A DNA stretch of 64,000 nt from Pseudomonas putida (GTDB lineage Bacteria; Pseudomonadota; Gammaproteobacteria; Pseudomonadales; Pseudomonadaceae): assembly GCF_030159595.1 (NCBI RefSeq), contig NZ_BSKJ01000009.1, forward strand, positions 1 to 64,000, written 5' to 3'. The notes under the pieces were generated by a model. The model was not told where the DNA came from. It searched no databases and saw only the letters and a program-made list of their open reading frames with translations. Each line of letters opens with the position of its first letter. The first letter of the stretch is position 1. Below are positions 34,590 to 42,960 of the stretch, piece after piece. The position numbers were made by a program, and so were the translations under genes.

Positions 34590-35654
34590 CTACTGCGGCA
34601 ACTGCACTTGCGGCTTGGTCGAGGCAAAGATTGCCCAGCTGGACACAAACAGTGCTGCGATCAATGGCCCGATCACGAAACCGTTGAGGCCGAAGACCGC
34701 CAGCCCACCCAGCGTCGACACCAGGATCAGGTAGTCCGGCATGCGCGTGTCCTTGCCCACCAGGATCGGCCGCAGCAGGTTGTCCACCAAGCCGATCACC
34801 AGCACACCGAACGCGGTCAGGATCACCCCCGGCAATATCGCCCCGGTCAGCAGGAAATACGCGGCCACCGGCGCCCACACGATCCCCGCCCCCACCGCCG
34901 GCAACAGTGACAAAAACGCCATCAGCACCGCCCACACCAGTGCACTGGGAATATCCAGCACCCAGAAGATGAAACCGCCCAACGCCCCCTGGGTGATCGC
35001 CACCAACACGTTGCCTTTCACCGTCGCCCGCACCACGCGGTTGAATTTCAGCTGCAGTCGACGCTTCTGGTGCTCGGGCAGCGGCACGGCCAGCCGAACC
35101 CTGCGAGCCACGTCCGCGCCTTCACGCAGGAAGAAGAACAACAGGTACATCATGATGCCAAAGCTGACCACGAATTCGAACGTGCCCTGACCCAGGCTGA
35201 ACGCCTGGCTGGCCAGCACTTGGCTGCCTTGGGTAGCCCACTTGCTGATCTTGTCGCGCAGCCCATCGAGGTTGCCCATGCCCATGCTGTCCAGGCCACG
35301 CTGGGCGAAGGCCGGGAGCATGTCCTTGCCGCGCTCTACATAACCAGCAATGTCCAACTGCCCGCTTTCAATGCGCTGGTACAAGGTGGCACCTTCCTGC
35401 ACCAGCAGCGCGCTGGTAATGATCACTGGCAGGATCGCCACCAGCAGGCACACCAATGTGGTCGTGGCCGCAGCCAGGTTGCGCCTGCGGCCAAAGCGGA
35501 TCAGCAGGTGCCGCTGCAGCGGGGCAAACAGGATGCCGAGTATCACCGCCCAGAAGATCGCACCGTAGTAAGGCAGGAGGATCCAGAAGAAAGCGATGGT
35601 CACCAGCGCCAAAAGTACTGCCAGGGCTTTGTTCTGTAGAGCGGCTTCGTTCAT
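34590..35654 (-). CDS. AI-2E family transporter (YdiK-like membrane protein)
   Basis: This 354-residue inner-membrane protein has eight predicted segments: two N-terminal pairs (ALLVTIAFFWILLPYYGAIF and LAAATTTLVCLLVAILPVII), a soluble helical part (about 80-140), then five segments including PSALVWAVLMAFLSLLPAVGA and LVDNLLRPILVGKDTRMPDY, the family signature. Family members include TqsA, but some act as Na+(Li+)/H+ antiporters, so the ligand is uncertain. It is divergent from the U32 gene; the ANR box between them could affect either. Confidence 0.87.
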   Translation of the reverse strand: MNEAALQNKALAVLLALVTIAFFWILLPYYGAIFWAVILGILFAPLQRHLLIRFGRRRNLAAATTTLVCLLVAILPVIITSALLVQEGATLYQRIESGQLDIAGYVERGKDMLPAFAQRGLDSMGMGNLDGLRDKISKWATQGSQVLASQAFSLGQGTFEFVVSFGIMMYLLFFFLREGADVARRVRLAVPLPEHQKRRLQLKFNRVVRATVKGNVLVAITQGALGGFIFWVLDIPSALVWAVLMAFLSLLPAVGAGIVWAPVAAYFLLTGAILPGVILTAFGVLVIGLVDNLLRPILVGKDTRMPDYLILVSTLGGLAVFGLNGFVIGPLIAALFVSSWAIFASTKPQVQLPQ

Positions 35655-35720
35655 CGCAGGTCCTCAAGTGGCTTCTTGGATATTAGTGCGCGCCGCTTGG
35701 CTAAAAGTGCCGCCACTCCC

Positions 35721-35762
35721 TTGATGTAAATCAATACATGTATTTCCCGCCGGCCCTAGCAT
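35721..35762 (+). promoter_or_regulatory. ANR/FNR-dependent promoter
   Basis: TTGAT-GTAA-ATCAA (35721-35734) is a perfect FNR/ANR dyad. A plausible -10 TAGCAT follows at 35757-35762. The predicted start near 35769 places the dyad centre at about -41.5, the position of class II FNR-activated promoters. The downstream gene (35788) encodes a TrhP-like tRNA hydroxylation protein. Confidence 0.75.
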
Positions 35763-35787
35763 CCGCGCCTTTTGCCCCGGTGCGCAC

Positions 35788-37122
35788 ATGAACCCTACCG
35801 CCAAGCCCGAACTGCTGGCCCCCGCCGGCACTCTCAAGACCATGCGCTACGCCTTTGCCTATGGTGCCGACGCGGTCTATGCCGGCCAGCCGCGCTACAG
35901 TTTGCGGGTGCGCAACAACGAATTCGACCACGCCAACCTGGCGCTGGGCATCCAGGAGGCGCATGCCCTGGGCAAGCGCTTCTATGTGGTGGTCAACATC
36001 GCCCCGCACAATGCCAAGCTCAAGACCTTCCTCAAGGACCTCGCACCTGTAATCGACATGGCGCCAGACGCACTGATCATGTCCGACCCCGGCCTGATCA
36101 TGCTGGTGCGCCAGCACTTCCCGCAGATGCCGGTGCACCTGTCGGTACAGGCCAACACGGTCAACTGGGCCAGCGTGCAGTTCTGGCAGCAACTGGGCCT
36201 GAGCCGGGTGATCTTGTCCCGCGAGCTTTCACTGGAAGAAATCGAAGAAATCCGCCAGCAGGTACCGGGCATGGAGCTGGAAGTGTTCGTCCACGGCGCG
36301 CTGTGCATGGCGTATTCCGGCCGCTGTCTACTGTCGGGCTACCTCAACAAGCGTGACGCCAACCAGGGCACCTGCACCAACGCCTGCCGCTGGAAGTACG
36401 ACGCCACACCCGCCACCGAGAACACCACCGGCGACATCGTGCGTGAAGTGCAGCCCACCCTTGGCCTGGGCGCCCCCACAGAGCACGTGTTCCTGCTGCA
36501 GGAAAGCAACCGCCCCGGCACTGAAATGCCAGCCTTCGAGGATGAGCACGGCACCTACATCATGAACGCCAAGGACCTGCGTGCCATCCAGCACGTCGAG
36601 CGCCTGACGGGCATGGGTGTGCATTCGCTGAAGATCGAAGGGCGCACCAAGTCGCACTTCTACTGTGCCCGCGCGGTGCAGTCGTATCGCCAGGCCATCG
36701 ACGACGCGGTGGCTGGGCGGCCGTTCGACCGTACCTTGATGGGCAACCTTGAATCCCTCGCGCAACGCGGCTACACCGAAGGTTTCCTGCGCCGGCATGT
36801 GCACGACGAATATCAGAACTACCAGCGCGGCAACTCGGTCTCGGAGCGCCAGCAGTTCGTCGGCGAGCTGACCGGCGAGCGTGTCGATGGCTTGGCCGAG
36901 GTCAAGGTGAAAAACCGCTTTGCAGTGGGCGACCACCTGGAGCTGATGACACCGCGCGGCAACTACCATTTCGATCTGCATCGCCTGTGCAACCGCCAGC
37001 AGCAGGCCATCGAGGTGGCACCGGGCGATGGCCATGTGGTGTACCTGCCCATTCCGGAGCAGGTCGCGCTCGAGCATGCCCTGCTGATGCGCGACCTCGG
37101 TGGCGACGAGGCAGCAAGCTGA
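35788..37122 (+). CDS. trhP: Peptidase U32 family protein, TrhP-like tRNA uridine hydroxylation protein
   Basis: 444 residues, close in length to E. coli TrhP (YegQ), which with prephenate-derived chemistry makes 5-hydroxyuridine at tRNA position 34 without using oxygen. The N-terminal TIM-barrel-like part begins PELLAPAGTLKTMRYAFAYG. The U32 signature is EVFVHGALCMAYSGRCLLS, and conserved cysteines in NQGTCTNACRWKY suit an iron-sulfur cluster. SLKIEGRTKSHFY follows. The protein is not a real peptidase despite the family name. It has a perfect ANR box in its promoter, which fits an oxygen-independent pathway. Confidence 0.88.
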   Translation: MNPTAKPELLAPAGTLKTMRYAFAYGADAVYAGQPRYSLRVRNNEFDHANLALGIQEAHALGKRFYVVVNIAPHNAKLKTFLKDLAPVIDMAPDALIMSDPGLIMLVRQHFPQMPVHLSVQANTVNWASVQFWQQLGLSRVILSRELSLEEIEEIRQQVPGMELEVFVHGALCMAYSGRCLLSGYLNKRDANQGTCTNACRWKYDATPATENTTGDIVREVQPTLGLGAPTEHVFLLQESNRPGTEMPAFEDEHGTYIMNAKDLRAIQHVERLTGMGVHSLKIEGRTKSHFYCARAVQSYRQAIDDAVAGRPFDRTLMGNLESLAQRGYTEGFLRRHVHDEYQNYQRGNSVSERQQFVGELTGERVDGLAEVKVKNRFAVGDHLELMTPRGNYHFDLHRLCNRQQQAIEVAPGDGHVVYLPIPEQVALEHALLMRDLGGDEAAS

Positions 37123-37199
37123 CAGTACTGTAACGTGCAACTCAGCGACCAGCCGCTTACGCTATGCTGCTGACCCAATGCTGGAAGGAGTGCTTCACC

Positions 37200-37628
37200 A
37201 TGCTGCGCAAACACCTGCTGCCCCTGGGCCTGCTGGCCATCACCGGTCTGACCCAGGCCGCCGAGACCATCGACGTCTACCGTGACCCCAACTGCGGCTG
37301 CTGCAAGGCCTGGATCAGCCACCTGCGTGACAACGGTTTCACCGTCAATGACCACGTCGAGCCGAACATGAGCGCGGTCAAGCAACGCCTGGGGGTGGCG
37401 CCACGCCTGGCGTCGTGCCACACCGGCGTGATCGACGGCAAGTTCGTCGAAGGCCATGTTCCGGCCGAACAGGTGCGCCTGCTGGCCAAGCGCAGTGACC
37501 TCAAGGGCCTGGCCGTGCCGGGCATGCCCATGGGCTCGCCAGGTATGGAAATGGGTGACCACAAGGACGCCTACCAGGTCATCGGTGTGACCCCGGATGG
37601 CCAGGACACCGTGGTCGCCACCTACTGA
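37200..37628 (+). CDS. DUF411 periplasmic metal-binding protein
   Basis: 142 residues. A signal peptide (MLRKHLLPLGLLAITGLTQA) is followed by the DUF411 core: DPNCGCCKAWISHLRDNGF, SCHTGVIDGKFVEGHVPA and a methionine-rich loop VPGMPMGSPGMEMGDH. Cysteines and Met-rich segments suggest copper or silver binding, as in CopG-like proteins. The frame opens 12 codons earlier, but AAGGAG and the signal peptide point to 37200. The stop shares a base with the start of the next gene (TGATG). Confidence 0.85.
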   Translation: MLRKHLLPLGLLAITGLTQAAETIDVYRDPNCGCCKAWISHLRDNGFTVNDHVEPNMSAVKQRLGVAPRLASCHTGVIDGKFVEGHVPAEQVRLLAKRSDLKGLAVPGMPMGSPGMEMGDHKDAYQVIGVTPDGQDTVVATY

Positions 37629-38065
37629 TGCTCAGCCTGTCGGCGCTGTTTCTCAGCGCCTTTGGCGCCGCCACGCTGCTGCCGCTGCAATCGGAGGCCG
37701 TGCTGGTTGGCCTGTTGCTGCGCCAGCCCGAGGCCTGGATGACCCTGCTACTGGTGGCCACCTTGGGCAACGTGCTGGGCTCGGTGGTGAACTGGCTGCT
37801 GGGCCGGGCCATCGAGCACCTGCGCGACAAGCGCTGGTTCCCGTTCAGCGCTGCCCAGCTGGAGCGTGCGCAGCAGCGCTACCAGCGCTGGGGCCAGTGG
37901 TCGCTGTTACTTAGCTGGATGCCGGTGATCGGCGACCCGCTGACACTGATTGCAGGGATCATGCGTGAACCGTTCTGGCGCTTCCTGCTGCTGGTCACCC
38001 TGGCCAAGGCTGGCCGCTATGCCGTATTGGCGATGATTACCCTGGGCTGGTTTCACGCCTGGTAA
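37628..38065 (+). CDS. YqaA-like small membrane protein (VTT/DedA-related)
   Basis: 145 residues with about four hydrophobic segments. AAATLLPLQSEAVLVGLLL at the N-terminus, LGNVLGSVVNWLLGR and SLLLSWMPVIGDPLTLIAGIMR are typical of YqaA/SNARE-associated (VTT) family proteins, which include small-molecule or lipid transporters. It is translationally coupled to the DUF411 gene upstream (one-base overlap), so a joint role at the envelope, perhaps in metal homeostasis, is possible. That link is inference. Confidence 0.82.
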   Translation: MLSLSALFLSAFGAATLLPLQSEAVLVGLLLRQPEAWMTLLLVATLGNVLGSVVNWLLGRAIEHLRDKRWFPFSAAQLERAQQRYQRWGQWSLLLSWMPVIGDPLTLIAGIMREPFWRFLLLVTLAKAGRYAVLAMITLGWFHAW

Positions 38066-38140
38066 CACCTTTCACGTTCTTGCCACGCACCTGGCTGCTA
38101 AAGTCGGGCACTCCCACATGGCCCTACACGGAGTGCCCCC

Positions 38141-39139
38141 ATGCTGCGCGCAACCGCCCTGGCCCTGGCCTGCCTTGTCGGCAGCCCGGCCATCGCCGCC
38201 GAGTCGCCCACCTACGGCCCCCAGCTCGAAGGCTTCAGCTACCCACACCCGCTCAAGCATTTTGACTTCACGTCCCAGGGCCAGGCCCTGCAGATGGGCT
38301 ACATGGACGTGCCCGCCCAAGGCCAGGCCAACGGTCACAGCGTGGTGCTGATGCACGGCAAGAACTTCTGCGCCGCCACCTGGGAAACCACCATCGACGC
38401 CCTGAGCAAGGCCGGCTATCGGGTTATCGCGCCCGACCAGGTTGGTTTTTGTACCTCCAGCAAACCTTCGCATTACCAGTACACGTTCCAGCAACTGGCG
38501 GACAACACCCATGCCTTGCTCGAACACCTGGGTATCAAGCAATCCATCGTGCTCGGCCACTCGACAGGCGGCATGCTCGCCACCCGCTATGCGCTGATGT
38601 ACCCGCAGCAAGTGGAGCGCCTGGCCATGGTCAACCCGATTGGCCTGGAAGACTGGAAAGCCCTCGGCGTGCCCTACCGCACCGTGGACCAGTGGTATGC
38701 CCGCGAGCTCAAGCTGGATGCCGAAGGCGTACGCGAATACGAGCGCAAGACTTACTACGTCGGGCGCTGGAAGCCAGAGTACGAACGCTGGGTGCAGATG
38801 CTGGTGGGCCTGAACAAGGGGCCGGGGCATGAAGCGGTGGCGTGGAACTCGGCGTTGATCTACGACATGATCTTCACCCAGCCGGTGTATCACGAATTCA
38901 AGGACCTTCAGATGCCCACCTTGCTGCTGATGGGTGACAAGGACACCACTGCCATTGGCAGCGATATCGCTCCGCCGGAGGTGAAGGCGAAGCTGGGCAA
39001 GTATGACGTGCTGGGGCCGCAAGTGACCAAGATGATCCCCAAGGGTGAACTGATCACGTTCGAAGGCATGGGGCATGCGCCACAGATAGAAGAACCGATG
39101 CGATTCAACCGCACGCTGGTCGAATGGTTGAGCAAGTGA
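38141..39139 (+). CDS. Exported alpha/beta hydrolase
   Basis: 332 residues. An N-terminal signal peptide ends near Ala20 (ALACLVGSPAIAAES), so the enzyme is periplasmic. The hydrolase fold has the oxyanion block VVLMHGKNFCAATWE, the nucleophile elbow VLGHSTGGMLATRYAL, an acid in LLMGDKDTTA and the catalytic histidine in FEGMGHAPQIEEP. Esterases, haloalkane-type and lactone hydrolases share this pattern; the substrate is unknown. A hairpin (39143-39161) follows the stop codon. Confidence 0.88.
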   Translation: MLRATALALACLVGSPAIAAESPTYGPQLEGFSYPHPLKHFDFTSQGQALQMGYMDVPAQGQANGHSVVLMHGKNFCAATWETTIDALSKAGYRVIAPDQVGFCTSSKPSHYQYTFQQLADNTHALLEHLGIKQSIVLGHSTGGMLATRYALMYPQQVERLAMVNPIGLEDWKALGVPYRTVDQWYARELKLDAEGVREYERKTYYVGRWKPEYERWVQMLVGLNKGPGHEAVAWNSALIYDMIFTQPVYHEFKDLQMPTLLLMGDKDTTAIGSDIAPPEVKAKLGKYDVLGPQVTKMIPKGELITFEGMGHAPQIEEPMRFNRTLVEWLSK

Positions 39140-39142
39140 GGC

Positions 39143-39161
39143 GGGGCCGCTTAACGGCCCC
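39143..39161. terminator. Hairpin between hydrolase and zapE genes
   Basis: A 7-bp GC stem, GGGGCCG/CGGCCCC, with a CTTAA loop lies between two convergent genes. There is no clear T-run; a likely shared 3'-end structure. Confidence 0.55.
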
Positions 39162-39169
39162 TGCACGAT

Positions 39170-40276
39170 TCAGCCAAACCGCTGCAGTTGCATCTCCCGC
39201 AGCCGGCTGAGGGTTCGTTGGTAAGGAAACGCCAAATACCCCTGCGTATACAACGCTTCAAGCGGAACCTGCGCCTCCAGATACAATGCCACCCGGCGGT
39301 CGTAGCACTCGTCGACCAAGGCAATGAAGCGGCGCACTGCGTCGTCCTTGGGCGACAGCGCCGGCAGCTCGCGATCACCGGCCACCACCCGCGCTGCGCC
39401 ATCTTCAGTGCCACGCGCAATGCGCCCGGCCCGCTGCTCACCGCCCAGCGCAGGAATGCCCGACACCAGGACGGCGGGAAAACGATCACACAGGGACATG
39501 AACTCCATGGCTGCCAGCGGTTGTTCGCACAGGTCGGTGAAGCGGCACCAGATGACCTGCTCACTGCGTCGCACGACTTGAACGTGCCGGGAGCCGATGA
39601 CCAAGGGCTGATCAGTGCCGGCGTCATCCGGGCTTAGCTGGCGAAACACCTCGCCCAGCGGGCTGTCCAGCCCTGCCTGCGCGACCCAATAACGTTGACG
39701 CTCTGCACCAGGGTGCAGGCGGTGGTCCTGTTCGCCTGCCACCGGCAGTACCTGCATATGCCGCTGGATAGCGGCGATGGCCGGCAGGAACCGCTCGCGG
39801 TTGAAGCCGTCGCGGTAAAGCTGTTCGGGTGGCTGGTTGGAGGTGGCGACAATCACCACGCCCTGATCGAACAGCACCTGGAACAGGCGGCCGAGGATGA
39901 TCGCATCGCCAATGTCGTTGACGAACAGTTCGTCGAAGCACAGCACGCGGATCTGCCCGGCCAGTTCTCGGGCCAGTGCCAGCAGCGGATCGGCAGTGCC
40001 GTTAAGCAGGAACAGGCGCTGATGGACCCAGGCCATGAAATGGTGGAAGTGCTGGCGGCGACTGGGCAGGCGCAGGCAGCGATGGAACTGGTCCATCAGC
40101 CAGGTTTTGCCGCGACCAACCGGCCCCCAGAGGTAGATGCCCTGAGAGGTGCGGCCGTGTTCGACAGCCTGGAAGCAGGCTTGCAACGCCTCGACGGCGC
40201 GGGCCTGGGCAGGGTCGGCGACATAACCCTGAGTGGTCAGGGCTTGCTGGTAGAGGGATTTGGGATCTATAGCCAT
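39170..40276 (-). CDS. zapE: Cell division protein ZapE (AFG1-like ATPase)
   Basis: This 368-residue P-loop ATPase has Walker A in YLWGPVGRGKTWLMDQF, Walker B in IRVLCFDELFVND, and sensor region VVIVATSNQPPEQLYRDG, the AFG1/ZapE signature. E. coli ZapE associates with the division ring and destabilises FtsZ polymers under stress, particularly low oxygen. Length and motifs match. The ATG at 40276 starts the typical N-terminus. It is followed on the same strand by nothing close; the neighbouring sugar dehydrogenase gene ends 40 bases upstream of it. Confidence 0.9.
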   Translation of the reverse strand: MAIDPKSLYQQALTTQGYVADPAQARAVEALQACFQAVEHGRTSQGIYLWGPVGRGKTWLMDQFHRCLRLPSRRQHFHHFMAWVHQRLFLLNGTADPLLALARELAGQIRVLCFDELFVNDIGDAIILGRLFQVLFDQGVVIVATSNQPPEQLYRDGFNRERFLPAIAAIQRHMQVLPVAGEQDHRLHPGAERQRYWVAQAGLDSPLGEVFRQLSPDDAGTDQPLVIGSRHVQVVRRSEQVIWCRFTDLCEQPLAAMEFMSLCDRFPAVLVSGIPALGGEQRAGRIARGTEDGAARVVAGDRELPALSPKDDAVRRFIALVDECYDRRVALYLEAQVPLEALYTQGYLAFPYQRTLSRLREMQLQRFG

Positions 40277-40316
40277 AACGAATTCTACACGGCAACGCTG
40301 TCCGTGTAGGAGCGTG

Positions 40317-41462
40317 TCAGTCGGCCAGGCCTACCTTCAGCAGCGCACCGTCCTTGTCATCGGTCAGCACATACAGGTACCCATCCGGCCCCACCCGCAC
40401 ATCGCGGACTCGGGCCTTCAGGTCCCCCAGCAAGCGCTCTTCATGCACCACCTTGTCGCCATCCAGTTGCAAGCGAATCAGCTCCTGCGTTGCCAGTGCA
40501 CCCATGAACAGATTGTGGTCCCAGGCCTTGAACGTCGGGCTGTCGTAGAACGCCATGCCGCTGATGCCTGGCGACTTCTCCCACACATGGTGTGGGTCGA
40601 CCATGCCATCGACGTGCTTGCCCTTGGCCTCGGGGATCGGCAGCAGCGAGTAGTTGATGCCATGGGTCGCTATCGGCCAGCCGTAGTTCTTGCCGGGCTC
40701 GGGGATGTTGATTTCGTCGCCGCCACGCGGGCCGTGCTCGTGGGTCCACAGCTTGCCGGTCCAAGGGTTGAGCGCGGCGCCTTGCGGGTTGCGGTGGCCA
40801 AACGACCAGATCTCCGGCCGCACGTTATCCTTGCCGACGAAGGGGTTGTCCTTGGGCACTTCGCCATCCGGCAAGATGCGCACGACCTTGCCTTGCAGCT
40901 TGTCCAGGTCCTGGGCAGTAGGGCGCTGGTTGTTCTCGCCCAAGGCGATGAACAGGTAGCCGTCGCGGTCAAACACCAGCCGCGAGCCGAAGTGGTTGCC
41001 CACCGACAGCTTGGGTTGCTGGCGGAAGATCACGCTGAAGTTCTCCAGCCGGGCCCCGTCTTCGGACAGCTGGCCACGGCCGACCGCGGTGCCAGCCTTG
41101 CCGTCGCTGCCCTCCTCGGCGAAGGACAGGTACACGGTGCGGTCCTTGTCGAATTCAGGCGACAGCACCACATCCAGCAAGCCGCCCTGCCCCTCGGCCC
41201 AGACCTTGGGCACACCGCTGATGGGCGGACCGACCTTGCCTTCGGCGTTGACCCGCCGCAAGTTGCCGGCACGCTCGGTCACCAACATGTCTTTGCCACC
41301 CGGCAGAAAAGCCAAGGCCCAGGGGTTGCGCAGGCCATCGGCCAGGGTGCTGACCGTCAAGGTGCCCTCTTCACTGCGAAACTGCTGCTCTGCCGCTGCC
41401 TGCGCCAACAGGGGCATGAGTGCGGCGGCAGTCAGGGTGGCTAGCCAAGGTGCTCTGGGCAT
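40317..41462 (-). CDS. PQQ-dependent aldose sugar dehydrogenase (Asd/YliI-like), exported
   Basis: 381 residues. A signal peptide (LTAAALMPLLAQAAAEQ) precedes a six-bladed beta-propeller of the soluble glucose dehydrogenase type. Typical blocks are LRNPWALAFLPGGKDMLVTER, SVGNHFGSRLVFDRDGYLF, WSFGHRNPQGAALNPWTG, HEHGPRGGDEIN and VRVGPDGYLYVLTDDKDG. Such enzymes oxidise aldoses in the periplasm with PQQ. The frame continues upstream to 41720, but the ATG at 41462 has AAGGAA eight bases away and begins the signal peptide. A small secreted protein gene lies 22 bases upstream on the same strand. Confidence 0.88.
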   Translation of the reverse strand: MPRAPWLATLTAAALMPLLAQAAAEQQFRSEEGTLTVSTLADGLRNPWALAFLPGGKDMLVTERAGNLRRVNAEGKVGPPISGVPKVWAEGQGGLLDVVLSPEFDKDRTVYLSFAEEGSDGKAGTAVGRGQLSEDGARLENFSVIFRQQPKLSVGNHFGSRLVFDRDGYLFIALGENNQRPTAQDLDKLQGKVVRILPDGEVPKDNPFVGKDNVRPEIWSFGHRNPQGAALNPWTGKLWTHEHGPRGGDEINIPEPGKNYGWPIATHGINYSLLPIPEAKGKHVDGMVDPHHVWEKSPGISGMAFYDSPTFKAWDHNLFMGALATQELIRLQLDGDKVVHEERLLGDLKARVRDVRVGPDGYLYVLTDDKDGALLKVGLAD

Positions 41463-41484
41463 GCAGGATTCCTTTCGTAAAGGC

Positions 41485-41802
41485 TTACGGCGCACGCGTG
41501 CTGTCGCGGGGTGGCCGGGTGGGTTCCAGGTTCGGGGTTTGCTGCTGGCGGCGCAGGTTGTCGCCGTTGCCGATGCCCCGGTTGTCCAGGCTGGGCGTGC
41601 GCTGGTACGGGTCGGTGGACGGGCCGCGCACGGGCGGGGTGGCCGGCATGCTGCCCTGGCGGCTGTTGGGGTTGGCGCGCTGAATCGGGCTGTTGTAGGG
41701 GTTGTTGTTGCCGGCGGCAAGCTGCACAGGTGGCTGCGGGGCAGCGTGCGCGGGCAGGCACAAGGCCAGGCCTAGCGCCAGGATGGGCAATGACGGGTTC
41801 AT
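41485..41802 (-). CDS. Small exported proline/asparagine-rich protein
   Basis: 105 residues with a signal peptide (MNPSLPILALGLALCLPAHA). The mature region is low in hydrophobic residues and rich in Asn, Pro, Arg and Gln (NNNPYNSPIQRANPNSRQG, PPVRGPSTDPYQRTPSLD), so it is probably disordered in the periplasm or outside. No domain is recognised. GGAGG precedes the ATG. It lies 22 bases upstream of the sugar dehydrogenase gene in the same orientation and may be co-transcribed with it. Confidence 0.7.
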   Translation of the reverse strand: MNPSLPILALGLALCLPAHAAPQPPVQLAAGNNNPYNSPIQRANPNSRQGSMPATPPVRGPSTDPYQRTPSLDNRGIGNGDNLRRQQQTPNLEPTRPPRDSTRAP

Positions 41803-41959
41803 GCTTCACCTCCTGTACGAAAATGCCGCGCCTTGGGGGTGTTGATAGCCTAAGGCGCGAAGGGTTCGCGGCAAAAGTGTGAATGCGGGTGGAGTTGATT
41901 CCTGATGTTTCAGTATGGGCCTTGAAAGGCTACTTTGCGCGCGAAAGGCCGTAATGAAT

Positions 41960-42925
41960 CTACTGGGCTCGGTCCACCTTGTGCCGCGCCGCATACAGAC
42001 ACAGCATCTCCATCGCCAGGGTCGCCCCCGCCAGTGCCGTGATATCGGCATGGTCATAGGCCGGCGCCACTTCCACCAAGTCCATGCCGACCAGGTTGAT
42101 GCCGCGCAGCCCGCCCAGAATTTCCAGCGCCTGCACCGTGCTCAACCCTCCACACACCGGCGTACCTGTGCCAGGCGCGTAAGCCGGGTCGAGGCAATCG
42201 ATATCAAAGGTCAGGTATACCGGCCGCTCACCCACCCGCTTGCGAATTGCCGCAATGATCGCCTCAGTGCCCCGACGGTGCACCTGCCGGGCGTCGAGAA
42301 TGGCAAAGCCCTGGTTGTCGTCATTGGTGGTGCGCAGGCCTATCTGCACCGAGCTACCCGGGTCTACCAGGCCTTCACGGGCGGCATGCCAGAACATGGT
42401 GCCATGGTCGATACGCTTGCCCTCCTCGTCCGGCCAGGTGTCACTGTGCGCATCGAAGTGAATCAGCGCCAGCGGGCCATGACGGCGTGCATGAGCCTTC
42501 AGCAGCGGGTAGCTGATGAAGTGGTCGCCGCCCAAGGTGAGCATGGCGCAGCCCGCCTGCAGGATGTGCTCGGCATGAGCCTCGATGCTGTCCGGCACCG
42601 ACTGCGGCGTACCATTGTCGAAAGCGCAGTCGCCATAGTCGATCACTGCCAGGTGGTCGAACGGGTCGAACGCCCACGGCCAGTGCCGGGCCCAGGCCTG
42701 CTGCACGGAGGCAGCACGGATCGCCCGAGGGCCGAAACGCGCACCAGGTCGGTTGCTGGTAGCGGTATCGAACGGTACACCGCTGACCACTACATCCACA
42801 CCACGCAAATCGCGGCTGTAGCGGCGGCGGGAGAAACTGGTTATGCCGGCGTAGGTACTTTCTGCGGCAGTGCCGTACAGGCTGTCACGCGTCATTGCCT
42901 GGTCGTTGCTTGCGGCTTGCTCCAC
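41960..42925 (-). CDS. speB: Agmatinase-family ureohydrolase
   Basis: This 321-residue binuclear manganese enzyme of the arginase/agmatinase family has the metal-ligand motifs MLTLGGDHFISYPLL, LIHFDAHSDTWPDE and YLTFDIDCLDPAYAPGTGTP. It would release urea from agmatine to give putrescine. Pseudomonas guanidinobutyrase and guanidinopropionase have the same motifs and almost the same length, and are also found beside LysR genes and transport functions, so the substrate may be another guanidino acid. It lies 35 bases downstream of a polyamine-type binding-protein gene on the same strand. Confidence 0.85.
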   Translation of the reverse strand: MEQAASNDQAMTRDSLYGTAAESTYAGITSFSRRRYSRDLRGVDVVVSGVPFDTATSNRPGARFGPRAIRAASVQQAWARHWPWAFDPFDHLAVIDYGDCAFDNGTPQSVPDSIEAHAEHILQAGCAMLTLGGDHFISYPLLKAHARRHGPLALIHFDAHSDTWPDEEGKRIDHGTMFWHAAREGLVDPGSSVQIGLRTTNDDNQGFAILDARQVHRRGTEAIIAAIRKRVGERPVYLTFDIDCLDPAYAPGTGTPVCGGLSTVQALEILGGLRGINLVGMDLVEVAPAYDHADITALAGATLAMEMLCLYAARHKVDRAQ

Positions 42926-42960
42926 GGTCGGGCTCCTGGGTTGTCATGGGGTGTCATGGG

